Below are positions 49,097 through 60,831 of a DNA stretch of 64,000 nt, one piece after another. A program made the position numbers and the translations under genes. A model generated the notes under the pieces. That model worked only from the letters and a program-made list of their open reading frames with translations, searched no databases and was not told the DNA's origin. The stretch comes from Amoeboaphelidium protococcarum. Lineage: Eukaryota > Aphelidiomycota > Aphelidea. The stretch spans positions 558,001-622,000 of the forward strand of contig JALECJ010000007.1 in NCBI GenBank assembly GCA_023515745.1, given 5' to 3'. Within the stretch, counting starts at the first letter, position 1. Each line of letters opens with the position of its first letter.

Positions 49097-50134
49097 TCAC
49101 TGCTACTACTATAAGTAAGACGATGTCTGTAAGGCCAAGTCCATGAGTTGCATTGTCTCATCTCCGCCATTGATTAAACGCGACTCAACAATGGCCAACT
49201 TTTGCATAATCAGAGACTTGGGACGAGTCGACAGAGAAGCATCTTGAATTATGTGATCATGCAATTGCACCAGAAACTGGTTGGCAGAGAATCCATCTCT
49301 AATTAAAACTTCCACCACATGACAAATCTGAGCATAGTCTTGATGCTTGCACGCTTGCATAAAGTCTTGGATCAACTGCTGAGGACACGCACCAACGATA
49401 TCTACGAAATGACTGACTTTCAACACTGCATGCTAATCCTGTTAATTCAACACTAGTCTAGATGCACTCTGCATAAACGTAATCGCCCGTCTCAAATCTC
49501 CCTCACTCATAGTAATTAGCCAGCTGTACACCGAGTCTTCCACCTAGACGTTCTCCTTCGCGGCGATATACTTCAACCTGTTGGTGGCACTCACAGAGTC
49601 CAGAGGCTTAAATCGGAACTTGGCACATCTAGAGGCAAGAGGTTCAATTATTCTACTAACATAATTACAGATTAGACAGAACCGCGTCTGCTTCGAGTAA
49701 GTCTCCATCGTACGACGCAGGGCATTCTGAGCATCAGAAGTCATTGAGTCGGCCTCATCCAGAATTACAATTTTATACGGCGGCATCGAGTCCTTCACAG
49801 TGTTATGATCACTAGAATGCAGCGTGGTCCTTGCAAAATCCTTCACCTTCTTACGGATGACGTTGATACCACGCTCGTCAGAAGCATTCAATTCCAACAC
49901 GCGAGACTTGAAGTCATGACCAAAAACTTGGCGACACAGGGCCAGAATGGTGGAAGTCTTACCCGTACCCGCTGCGCCATAGAACAAAAGATGAGGCAAA
50001 TTCTTGGACTCTATAGTACTCTTCAGCACACTCACCACCTCTTCCTGGCTGGACACTTCATCAATGTTGCGAGGACGATACTTTTCCACCCATGGTTGGT
50101 TGTGATCATACACTGGGCCATCTCCAGTAGCCAT
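49097..50134 (-). CDS. RFC4: Replication factor C small subunit (human RFC4 / yeast Rfc2 type)
   Basis: An intronless frame of 345 residues. RFC boxes are in order: [14 protein letters not shown], Walker [31 protein letters not shown] (Walker B DEAD), [19 protein letters not shown] (SRC arginine finger) and [18 protein letters not shown]. The clamp loader opens PCNA and places it at primer ends. KENV at the end of lid helix and SEGDLR with ITFMQSA match human RFC4 best among the four small subunits. Three Gln codons (TAG TAG CAG) precede TGA. Confidence 0.93.
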
Positions 50135-50521
50135 TGCATCCTGAACAGGTTTCTGCTTCTGCTTTTATTCCACTCCAGAACGTGGTTTGAAAAAGTTTTA
50201 CATACTGAAATTGGTTGTTAAAGATTAATTCACTATCGCAGACTGTAACTACAATGTATGCTATGAGCAACGTTCAAGTAAATACACTCAGCGAAATTAA
50301 GTAAATACACGGAAGAAAGCGTGTAGAAGAAAAGCTAAAACAAAACGCGACGCGAGACGATCTTTAAGAAGTGCGTCCGTATCAATGAAGCATTAAAAGT
50401 GTAATAAGTGGTAGATTCAAAGCCATCAACTAAACAGACAAAATATCAAACCTGTAAAATTGTATTCCAATATTATATGCGATCCAAGTCACAGAACAAC
50501 TATTATCACACTCTAAAATTA
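50135..50521. other. Intergenic region, RFC start / THG1 stop
   Basis: 387 bases upstream of the RFC start, with acgcgacgcgagacgatc near 50345. No frame of note. Confidence 0.5.
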
Positions 50522-51481
50522 TCAGTCTAATATCTTTGGATTTGAGTGCCAAAACTCATCCTTGATTATATCCAAGTGGTCAATGACTATTTAGTTTCGT
50601 GACCGCTTTGTGCTCTCATCAACAACTTTGGCGCGGTACATTACAGATCCTTTCTTATACATTTCAGGCAGACTGTTGTAATTCAACTAAAACTGAGTGA
50701 ATAACAGTTCATTCTTCATGGCAGAGTTGGTGGGACGTAACTGCTCCTCCGCCGCTTGCTCAGACAGTCCGCCAACACTGACCAATTTCCAAAAACATGT
50801 ATTATACAGATTGTTAATATGACCTACAATCTCAATTTAAAATTAAAACGCTATCAAAAATAGGACTTGAGTAAATATTTCAAAGGCTTACAATCAACTT
50901 GTCGCCATGAAAAGTAGTCACGTATGTTATCGACTGATGGATAAGAGACAGCACGGCCATCAAAGGATGGAGGATATTACAATTCCACACCGGGGAAATA
51001 CTTTGACCATTCAAACACGTAGGTAGCAGTAAATAGACTGACAATTGTTGACACCAATTTACTACAAGACTAAAATTCGCATGATATCAAATCACTTAAT
51101 GCATTAAATATCACAACTTACGAAGAACGTCTATGGTATAGATTACTGGATCGTGATATGAGAAATGAATATTCGTCACTCTGTCCATACGCCAGTGTAA
51201 TATCGCTAAAATCCTTCATGACACGTTCAGCACAGCTATTCATCAACTAAATTCCTCTCAAATCATAAGGCTTTTCAAATTTATGCTCCTTAGTAAATCT
51301 ACAGCAATATAGTGAGTGGAAGATAGATTGATTCTATTGTATATCGGATGAGTGTGATTATGGAATAAGAGTCATACCTACTAAATCCTCTACCATCTAT
51401 TCTAACCATAATGTAAGTATTCGGCAGCATCGCATCTGAGAGTTCAAACTTTTTCACATATTCATACTTTGAGCACGCCAT
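50522..51481 (-). CDS. THG1: tRNA(His) guanylyltransferase
   Basis: Four exons (minus): 51378-51481, 51122-51298, 50892-51061, 50522-50823, in phase, give 250 residues. N terminus [15 protein letters not shown]; metal-binding [10 protein letters not shown] and YGQSDEYSF supply the conserved acidic residues; [15 protein letters not shown] and the [27 protein letters not shown] blocks follow. The enzyme adds the G(-1) nucleotide to the 5' end of tRNA-His, needed for histidylation, by 3'-5' polymerase chemistry. For intron 2 the downstream of two AG acceptors (51062) is required to keep the frame, which makes SSKLVS match the family. Confidence 0.95.
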
Positions 51482-51585
51482 ATTATCAAGATATTTTCAC
51501 AATAACAATGGAATAAAATAAAAGTAATGATCAAGAGAAAATTCCATATCAAGAATGTACAATGATTATTTGTGTATAATTATAT

Positions 51586-52974
51586 TCAAATAGAGTCTAG
51601 AATTTAGAGCAAATTAGCTCTACGTGAGATGTCAAATTAGAGAAATTTAGATACCAGCGATTGAATATTATTAGACACAGCAGGTTCTTAAGGCCATTGG
51701 TAATCAACGCGACAAATCTTGTGATACATCTCCTTGGGACGGCGTGAATTATGATAAAATGGTAGGCGTCCTGATGCCATTACAAACAGAATTATACCCA
51801 TAGACCATATGTCCACCTTTCTGCCATCATACGCCTGCCCCATGATGATTTCTGGAGCACAGTACTCTTCACTGCCACAGCGATCTGATAACAATCTAAC
51901 TTCACCTTGTTCATTTCTAATTGAGGTGGCCAGCCCAAAATCTGCAACTTTAATTTATCTCTTATTGCCAGTAAGCAGAATATTTTCAACTTTCAAATCA
52001 CGATGACAATATCCTTATTCATGCATGTATGCAACGGCAGCCACAATCTATTTAAACATTGGCAAGCATTCAGACTCCGATAAATGAGTACGCTTGTAAA
52101 TGTACTCAAACAACTCACCACCATCACATAATTCAAGTACCAAACCAACTTCATCTTTAAGTTCAATCTAATCAATGTACCGAATAATATAAGGATGACT
52201 AAGTCGCTGCAGTATTTCAATCTCCTACTAAAGATTAGAATTGGGCATCTTCAATACACTTTTTGACACCAGTTTAATCGCGTACAACTGGCCGTCTTCG
52301 GCACTTTAAGCCACTTTGACGCGACTGAATGCACCAGTGCCCACAACATCCATAAGCTAATACTTGCCAGATACCGACCGAATACTTGGAAGACGCGACA
52401 GACGCGCTTGGAGCTATTGAATTTAATTCTACTCTTCATTATCGTTCAATTTCAGTTGCTTGCCTTCTTAGATAGTAGGTAATTGTAAAGTCTCATCGAT
52501 AGCGGGTGCTATCAAATCAATTTCATTTGCCTTCTGCTATTATTCGAATTATTCTAATTATTATTACTTTGACTTTCCGAAACCAAAAGCCTTCATAATG
52601 GGCTGCCAGAATTGAGCAATAGCAGAGTGCTGTCTAGTGTCAGTCACCTAATCAATGATTGCTTCCTCCTGCATCTCCGCCAGTGTCTTCCCAGTGTCAA
52701 GGGATAGAGCCTCAGACACGGTACGATTTCTCTTCCATGCAGCAGCTATAGACTTTTATCGCTTGCAGCACCCACACGCTACAATACTATCCACATCTCG
52801 GGAAGGTTCAAAGTGAGCAGGAGAGTTGGCGTATATATCCAGAGTATCGACAGATATAGCGCGCACCGGTCGACTCATTGATTTGAATCCAATGGCGGCC
52901 TATGGATTTTCCCCAGATTAGGAGTGTGATGATCGACTGAGATTAGCCCTCGCCGACTTTGATCTACTCAACAT
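51586..52974 (-). CDS. Serine/threonine protein kinase, CAMK-like
   Basis: An intronless frame of 462 residues. The kinase domain occupies about 205-455: glycine loop GTGAFSRV (212 on), YAIKLVSK, EIEILQRLSHPYIIRY, catalytic loop CHRDLKVENIL (His324), DFGLA (Asp345) and EEYCAPEI, then VDIWSMGIILFVMASGRLPF. All residues needed for catalysis are present. The N-terminal 200 residues are Ser/Gln-rich, with a run of Gln in TAA/TAG near 142-152. YDGRKVDIW resembles a group of fungal kinases, but I cannot name an orthologue. The tail is short, with no regulatory domain. It is divergent from the HECT gene. Confidence 0.88.
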
Positions 52975-53587
52975 TTTTTAGATTTAATGCTAAATTGGTG
53001 ATTATAAAATGGTATTTCTGAATATAGATACAGTGTTAACAATTTAAAAGATACAGGTAACTTTAGTAGGAAAAAGATTTCTAAAGACTCAGGATCGGTG
53101 TGAACAGGAGGCAATATCTTGGTGTAAGTGTATCATCAAATCAGAGGGACACGCCACGTAGCACAATCAGACTTTGTCGCCTCCGATTCGATTTGTCACC
53201 GCGTCCAATCAGAGCAGAGTTGAACTTAGAAGACGCATGATTCAGTGATGAAAAGCTGCACTGTACTGTACAGTAGAATGCAGTTCATTTCACCAGCAGA
53301 ATTCCTTGAAAGTGAAACATTTAAATAAAACACACGTGCTGCATTTGAAACAGCAATGATCAGTTACTGTAATGAAGACTCAATTTTCTCTATAGTCAAA
53401 TGATCAATGAAGAAGGAGTTGAAACATTTTCATCGCGCGCGCTTTCAATTTCAATTCGTCGCCTTTGCGGGCTTTGCCGTTCTTCATTCTTTAAATTCAC
53501 CTTACCTTCTTTTAAACTTAGTCAATCCACACACACACACAAAGAAACATACTACTGCAGTGATATTATAAAGGCGTAGTATTGAGA
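52975..53587. other. Divergent promoter region, kinase / HECT ligase
   Basis: 613 bases. The part nearest the HECT gene has TTGAAAC (53419-53425), a CGCGCGCG word near 53434, CTTTCAATTTCAATTCG, and a short (CA) run near 53529. No gene; it rules out further upstream exons of a full-size Tom1 within this interval. Confidence 0.55.
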
Positions 53588-55750
53588 ATGTAAGTTGAGG
53601 AGAGCAACAATTAGTAATAGAAGGCAACATCGTCTTCTAAAAGCATATAATAATAGCAAAAGACTCCCTCCAAGTTGAAATTGAATGAACAGAACTTAAT
53701 ACCTGTTGAGTATCTTAGAAATGTGATTGCTCCAATCTATCAGGGTGACTGCTCTAATAAGACTCTCAAAAATTTGCTCATAATTATTGAGAATTTATCG
53801 TTCCTGCCGAATGTTAAGAGTATTATACTGACTCAACTCCTTAATGCTATGGATGCTCAGAGTGTACTGGTATGCAACGATTTGATGATGCTTGAAGACA
53901 CGCTGAGTAATGCATTATCGAAGCGTGGTTCAGATTCACTCGATCAGGATTCTTTTGAATTGATGGTGCAGCAGAGTATTCTTCCCGCATTTACTCCAAA
54001 TAGTAGTAATTAGTCTAAATTCTTGCGATTGTTAAAGACTGTTGATTACATTTACTCCAGGAAGAAGTTGAGTCAGTAGGCAAAGAGTGATGACAAGTAA
54101 AAGTCATTCGCAGCTATTCTAGCTGGTGCCCGGGGTGGACAATCTGGTACTTCTCCAACACCATCTGTTGATGAATTGGATGATGGTGCGGATGCTGTTA
54201 ATGACGCTACTTAAGAATTGATATCTGCCAAGTTCCAAGAGAATGGATACAAGGATATTTGGACACATTTGCAATCTAGTCTGGGAGTGATTTAGTCTAA
54301 TCAGGGACTTGGATTTGTCACATCAGCTCTACTCCCTCTGATTGAATGTCTTATGGTTATGCTCAAGTACTCTCTCCCGTCCAAGTATCGGTCTAAATCT
54401 ATTGACCAACCGGTGACTTCATCACGCCCATAAAGTGCTAGCAATGGCGCCATATCTCCTTAGAAAGTGACGGAGAGTGAAGAACTATTTTTCCAATTTA
54501 CAGAGAAGAACAGGAAGGTATTAAATCAGTTGGTCAGGCAGAATCCAAAATTGTTAAGAGGTTCTTTCTCTCTACTTGTGCACAATCCAAAGATACTGGA
54601 CTTTGACTCCAAGAGAAATTACTTTAATTAACAGTTGCATAAGAAGGGTGGATAGAAGGCAAAGGCTATCCATGTGAACGTTCGCAGACAGTACATATTT
54701 CAAGATTCTTATTACCAGTTGCAGAGTAAGAGTGGGGCAGAGTTACGGCACGCCAAACTGACTGTGCGTTTCCATGATGAAGAAGGTGCGGATTATGGTG
54801 GTGTGACGCGTGAATGGTATCAGGAGTTGACGAAGGAGATGTTCAATCCGAATTATGCTCTGTTCACCCCATCCGCTGAGAAGATGGGAGTCACGTACCA
54901 ACCTAATCCGGCATCGTGGGTGAATCCATCGCATTTATAGTATTTCAAGTTTGTTGGGCGTATTATTGGAAAGGCCATATATGACGGCAGATTACTTGAT
55001 TGTTATTTCACTCGCTCTGTGTATAAGCACATTTTGAATAAGAATGTCGATGTCAGTGATATGGAGGCTGTTGATCCAGAGTATCACAAGAGCTTGGTGT
55101 GGATATTGAACAATCCAATCAAGGATGTGCTTGACCTGACATTCTCTACTGAGCATGAAGAGTTTGGGCAGACCAAGATTGTTGATTTGATTCCCAATGG
55201 TAGAGACGAAGTGGTCACCGATGCGAATAAGATGGAGTATGTAAAATTAGTTGTTGAGTACAGACTCACCAAGATGATACAAGATTAGATCAAGTCTTTT
55301 CTTGAAGGATTCCAAGAGATTATACCTAAAGAACTGATTGCTTTCTTCTCTGAGAAGGAGCTGGAGTTGCTCATCAGCGGTATTCCTGATATTGACATCG
55401 ATGACTGGAAGAATAACACAGAGTACCGTGGTGGCTATACGGCATCATCGCCACAAGTTTAATGGTTCTGGCGTGTGGTGAGAAGTTTTGATCAGGAGGA
55501 GCGGGCCAAGTTGTTGCAATTTGCCACTGGTACGTCTAAAGTTCCTCTAGAAGGCTTCGCTAATCTGCAAGGTATCGGTGGCAAGTAGAAGTTTTAGATT
55601 CACAAGGATTTTGGAAAGACTGACCGTTTGCCAACTGCGCATACTTGCTTCAACCAGGTGGATATTCCCGCATATGATACGTATGAGCAGTTGAAAGAGC
55701 GCCTCTACACTTCAATCACTGAAGGTAACGTTGGATTTGGCTTTGAATGA
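53588..55750 (+). CDS. Compact HECT E3 ubiquitin ligase, Tom1/HUWE1 type
   Basis: A single exon of 720 residues; the second codon is TAA (M-Q-V-E-E). The HECT domain covers about 355-720: [20 protein letters not shown] before it, then [40 protein letters not shown] and the catalytic Cys687 in [17 protein letters not shown]. The wording of the last block and of the pre-HECT linker is that of Tom1/HUWE1. Those proteins have 3000-4000 residues with long ARM repeats; here only about 350 residues precede the HECT. It should form a thioester with ubiquitin and pass it to substrates, but the substrate-binding arm is largely missing. Confidence 0.92.
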
Positions 55751-56053
55751 ATAATTGACTACCTCTACATGCAGACTCATATTATACTTATTCTTCAATT
55801 TGCTTTTGTGATAATACTTTACTTTCATCGCTGTATTCTTTATTTTTCATGATGATGAATACTTTACACCGTTAATCCGCCTTCTTTGTATTGAAATGTT
55901 TCATTCAAACTACTTTAATCGCGCCAGTGTTAAAGGATGACATAAACATCTTTTTGGAGGTTGTCTCTATATGCCCATCAGTTATATAAAGTATATTTAT
56001 AGGATGATGAGAGATTAAGTGAGGAGTATATTATTAAAGTTTTATCGCAAAGC
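55751..56053. other. Intergenic region, HECT / RhoGEF
   Basis: 303 bases between two plus-strand genes, AT-rich with a GTTTCATTCAAAC word near 55888. Nothing else seen. Confidence 0.5.
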
Positions 56054-58810
56054 ATGAGTCTGAATAGTCACTTAATTGAACCTCGGAATGACATTCAACA
56101 GGAGAGGATCTGCATTAATCGCTAGGCGTAAAGAATATACCAATGGCTATTGAATGAAGGATTTTTTACTAAGGTCAGCAACAATAATGATTATTTTAAA
56201 GTAAATCTAAAGGTGTATGATGGGTTGCAGCGGAGAACTACTGTTTAGTGTCGCGATATGGGCGATTATGGTAACTATTAGCAGGAAATTTAGACGAGTG
56301 TAAATGGTATCGATGGTGGTGATTTAGTATCCTATGTCGATGGTCCTGCATGTAAAAGTTTTATCAAGAAGTAGAGCCCGTTCCCTTAAGGTGTTATTAC
56401 GTCCCTCACCCCATGCTATTCTCCATCGTGTTCCTTGATTACTAATAGCGATAAACGTAATGATTAGAATACTAATAATTCGCAGTGTCAATGTTACTCT
56501 TATGATTGCCGCAGTGCCTCTTATTCATCCCCTATATAAAATGTGATATCTCAGGATGATACGTGGAGTTCTATGGTGGATGGAACACTGCTCCGCTAAC
56601 TGTCAATGAATGAACGTAACAGGCAAGAGGCGATATATGAACTCATCAGGACTGAGCGTGAGTACGTCGCTGACCTGCACTTGATAAATATCTTGTACAT
56701 CACATAGCTACTGCAGTCTGATGTTATAGCTGAGGATGAGTGTCGTGATTTTATAAAGAATGTGTTTGGCAATTTTGAATAGATAAGTTTGGTAAATGAG
56801 CGATTCCTCCAGCAGTTGAATGCACTTTATTAGAAAAGCCATTTTATAAAATCTGTGGGCAGTATCGTCAGCAAATTTAGTATGGAATGCGGAGAGTGTT
56901 ATCTGGCTTATGGCAAGAATGTATGTATCGCTCAGGATATTGTGCGGAAACAAAGGCTGAGCAATCCCGCATTTGATTACTTCTGTAACAGGATTCAGCG
57001 TCTGCCAGAGAGTCGGAAATTGTCTCTAAACTCTTTTCTCCTTAGGCCAACTACTCGTCTTGCTAGATATCCTTTACTCCTATCTTCTGTTGTACGGAGG
57101 AGCGGCGATAAGGACGAGGAGGAAGTTGAGTAGCTGTAGAATTCTATTGCCCGTCTGAAATAAGTTTTAACTTAAATGGATACAAGTTTTGCGTTGGCTG
57201 AATAGAAAATGAAGTTGAAGAGATTATCAGAGGCTATTAAGGAGTCTTCTTCATTTTCTGATTATTCTGATATGCTTCAACTCTAATCAAGCGATAGAGT
57301 TATACTGAAAGATGGTGGCGTGTCGCTGCGATTAGGTGGTTCTTATTCTGAAGTATCTCTGTTGTTGGTGGATAATGCTCTTTTAGTTTATCGCGTTGTA
57401 AACGGTCAGTATGTGATATGTTACAGACCTGTACCGATATATCTTATATCTGTAATCATCTCTCAAGAGAAAGTTTTGGAAGCTGCGGAGTTTCGTCAAA
57501 GATCTAATAGTCTATTGCAAGTATCCGATAATGGACTAAAGATACCGTTAGGTGCATTCGGACGACGCAAGAGTACAGGTACTGGTGAAGGAATATCGAG
57601 GACGCGAGAATTGTTGCGATCTATAAGCTAAGGCAATGTGGTGTCATAGAGTGATGGTAATTATTAAGAAGAGGAAGGGAAATCTTTTGAATTGATGGTA
57701 CATGGTAGGTACAGTTAGAGACTCAAATTTACTACTAGATCTGAACTAGATTCTCAGAAGTGGATTGAATTCATTTAAAGATAACTTTCTCAATGTGAAT
57801 AGTTTAAGTAAAAAGTGTTTGTTATTAAAAGCATCTAAGAAGAGTATGACATCCATTAGGATATTGAAGAAATATAATGCTCTGTCTGTATTCCGTCTCC
57901 TAATGACAGTAATTATCGTCATATGATTATTTTTGGGCATCAAGGTGGATTTATAGTCTCAGATGGACGTGATACCCAAAACTTTACTCAGTTTACTGAT
58001 ATAACGTAGCTATAATACGTTGAAGATTGGAAGCTTATCCTAATGTTGAGTGGAAGTAAACTCTTAACATTGACAGTGGATTTATTGCAACAAGTTTTGG
58101 CTTCAGGTGAATAACATGATGATTCTCAGTTTGATCTATCAAGTGAAGTTATCAGTAACAAATGCAGTTTCTTCTCTATTGGGTAAATACATAAGTAAAT
58201 TGCTGTGGCTGTAGTTCGAACTGGTCTATTGCATACTTATATTAAATTGTATAAAAGGATGTAGAGTGGTGCTAATCAGGCTTTTAGTCTTGGTAGTCTG
58301 AAGAATATTCTCAAGTCTGATCAAGTGTCACAGAATTATGAATGCTTTCAAAGATTGGAGATACCAATATAGTCCACATCATTCGATATTATGCCGACTA
58401 GAAATGGTATGGAATCCGTTCTGGTTGGCACTGTTCAAGGGTATGAACTGATAGATTTGGATACATTGCACAGTTAATCTATTCAATGCCAATCAGGGAG
58501 TGATGATGGCCTGGTCCACCCATTGGGAATGTTCCCTATTGCCAAAGAGTCTATTTTTATTCTAACGTTTCAACACTAATACGTGGTGGTTGAGTCTAAT
58601 CATCCATTCAAAGTATTAACATCTGGCCAGTGGAATAGCATTGCTTAGCGTATAATATGCGTCGACTGTCATTTTTGTGTCTTTGGTCGAGACATGTTGG
58701 AAATCTACCGAGTTGCTGATAAGCAATTAAAGCTGGAGCAAGTCTATCTATACGCTGGCGGAGAAGTTGCTAAATCTGCCTACATATAACGAGACATTAT
58801 TTACTTTTGA
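56054..58810 (+). CDS. Rho guanine-nucleotide exchange factor, DH-PH-CNH (Rom2-like)
   Basis: A single exon of 918 residues. The DH domain (about 190-375) has RQEAIYELIRTEREYVADLH at its start and NSFLLRPTTRLARYPLLLSS, the conserved helix that contacts the GTPase. A PH region (about 395-610) follows (ILKDGGVSLRLGGSYSEVSL... RSELDSQKWIEF). The C-terminal citron homology domain (about 620-918) has YRHMIIFGHQGGFIVSDG and blocks to the end. DH-PH-CNH is the layout of fungal Rom1/Rom2/Tus1, which activate Rho1 for cell-wall synthesis and integrity signalling. The N-terminal DEP-like region of Rom2 is only partly recognisable (QRIYQWLLNEGFFTK). Confidence 0.93.
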
Positions 58811-58881
58811 CATCAACTAGAAATACAATCTTAATATCATCATACTAAATTAAATTGCAAACAACACATCATCATAATCAG

Positions 58882-59466
58882 TCACTTCAGCTTTAGTTGC
58901 TTATTCCTCAGCCTTTTACTTCTTCTAAGAGGCGCTTTAGCTGTGCTTGATGTTCTTTTACTTCGACTTTTCTATTTAGGCTTCAATTATTTACTATGAG
59001 AGAGCATATCTTGAAAATTTTGCGGATCAGCAGTGACACAATGCCGCAACTTACTACCTCCATTAGTCAGCTATTATTATTAATGGTACTATGACCCGGG
59101 CGAAGCTTATTATAAAGAAGTCCCTGTATCCGCTCGATCAAACAGGGCTGCCGCATCAGTTTTATCATTACATCCCTCAATGAATCTCCATCGATCACCA
59201 AGTCTCGATTCTCGAAACTGCGGATCCAACGCCGTTCTCAACAATCCCATCGGAGTTACTGTGACATCTGCTTCTGCGATACCTGCTTCATCACGATGTC
59301 GTTTATATTCAGGAGATTTGAATACGGCCAATCTCTGCGCTGATAAAGCTAATGACGATTATATCTTCTTGAATACCGACGTCCGCCGTGGAGATAGTAT
59401 ACCACGCTCAGCAACTTTGAAACCTTATATCTAGGTACTATTAGGATCATCCTCTTCCATAAGCAT
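58882..59466 (-). CDS. Hypothetical basic protein
   Basis: An intronless frame of 194 residues (a second ATG lies two codons in). The middle is well formed and not low complexity: LAVFKSPEYKRHRDEAGIAE, TPMGLLRTALDPQFRESRLG, RWRFIEGCNDKT. It then turns Gln-rich and ends in a strongly basic Lys/Arg tail (KSRSKRTSSTAKAPLRRSKR) typical of nuclear localisation. I recognise no family. It converges with the RhoGEF gene, 71 bases between stops. Confidence 0.65.
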
Positions 59467-59756
59467 CTACGCTTTCCTAGCGATATACGGAGACTAAGAT
59501 TATTTACTAGTAGAAAATCGTCCCATTGTATTGTGATATCACCTAATTCTATGATATTGCCGTTACGAAAAACCCAACAAAAAATTTGGGAAAGGATCCA
59601 CGCGGAGTTTTAAAAACAATTGAGTGAAACGAAATTTGGATCTTGATCTGCTTTTTGAAACGCTGGAATTTTGGTCATCAGCTAAATTCATTCCATTCTA
59701 ATTTATAATCTAGCTAGTTTCATTGAGTCTAAATTACTAATTGTTTATAATCTATA

Positions 59757-60728
59757 ATGTCTGATTTATTCACAGCTCTGGTGTGGGAAAAGGAGGGCGC
59801 GTTGAGTGAAATCGTTTCTGAAAGCAAAAGATTACAAAATGCGTATAAAAAGATGATATATATTACCGCTGATAAGCCAGATTAAGTTGCTGCAGCTGAA
59901 TTATAATCTTAAATCTAATGGAATCTTAAATGTGCCGTGTACTTTTCCAATTATATAGAAAAGGCTGGACTTGCATTTGAAGAAACTTGTTCTTTAGTGT
60001 CTCAGCATCTCGAGACGCTGCCATCAATTCGGACTTCTGATGACAGTTGTCTAATACGTGCAGACATTCAAGCTTCACCAATCTAAAGTGACGCGGAATA
60101 AAGACGTAGAGCTGAAGTTACTCAGCACGTTGACGCGTTTCTTTATCTTTATGATCGCGTCATTGTGAAACGGTGCCTGTTGGGTGAGAACTTAATTAAG
60201 AATGCTCACGGCATATTAATGAATGGGTTGATATCTGAACCTGGTCAGTACAGAAATGTAAATGCGTGTGCTGGTACGCATCAGTTTATTGCACCAGATT
60301 TAGTGCCGTCGTCTATGATTAATTTATTGGCGGAGTTTGGTCAGAAATTGGCCAAGTTGAACCTGAAGAATTCGGAAATTGATGGTGATAATTGGCTTTG
60401 TGGCATTCACCTGGCTGCCGAGTTCTCGTTCAAATTTGTGTCTATTCATCCATTTGTAGATGGTAATGGGCGTATGAGTCGCTTATTGATGAACATTGTT
60501 CTGCTATCCATTGGCGCCCCTTTCTGTAGTGCTTTGGGATTCTCTTGCGGGCATTAAAGTGCCAGGAAGCATTATTTTAGATGCATTCTCAAGGCCCAAT
60601 CATCTTCCACTTTTGATGTATCTCAGCTGGCATCGGTGATCCTATACTCTTACGTTTCCATAATGAGGCATTTCTTTAGCAATTTGGCAACTGTTGACCC
60701 TGTCCTGTATTCTCAGTGTCAGTTATGA
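59757..60728 (+). CDS. Fic-domain protein (AMPylase/deAMPylase family)
   Basis: A single exon of 323 residues. The Fic motif HPFVDGNGR (231-239) is complete, including His231 and the Asn/Arg pair. Upstream, NACAGTHQFIAPDLVPSSM is the usual flap region. Near the N terminus, FSNYIEKAGLAFEE (from Ser64) lies where Fic proteins carry the inhibitory helix S/T-x-x-x-E-G-N; Glu68 is kept but GN has become KA. Fic enzymes transfer AMP or other groups from nucleotides to hydroxyls of target proteins, and eukaryotic FICD also removes AMP. No TPR repeats or membrane anchor, so it is not FICD itself. The target is unknown. Confidence 0.9.
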
Positions 60729-60831
60729 TCGTGCGTATTAAAGCTATTGATTTGGTGATTGGTGAAAATGGACATTAGCATAAGTATTGATACATACAAA
60801 GAAGCAAATTTTTTATAAACATTAATTTCAA

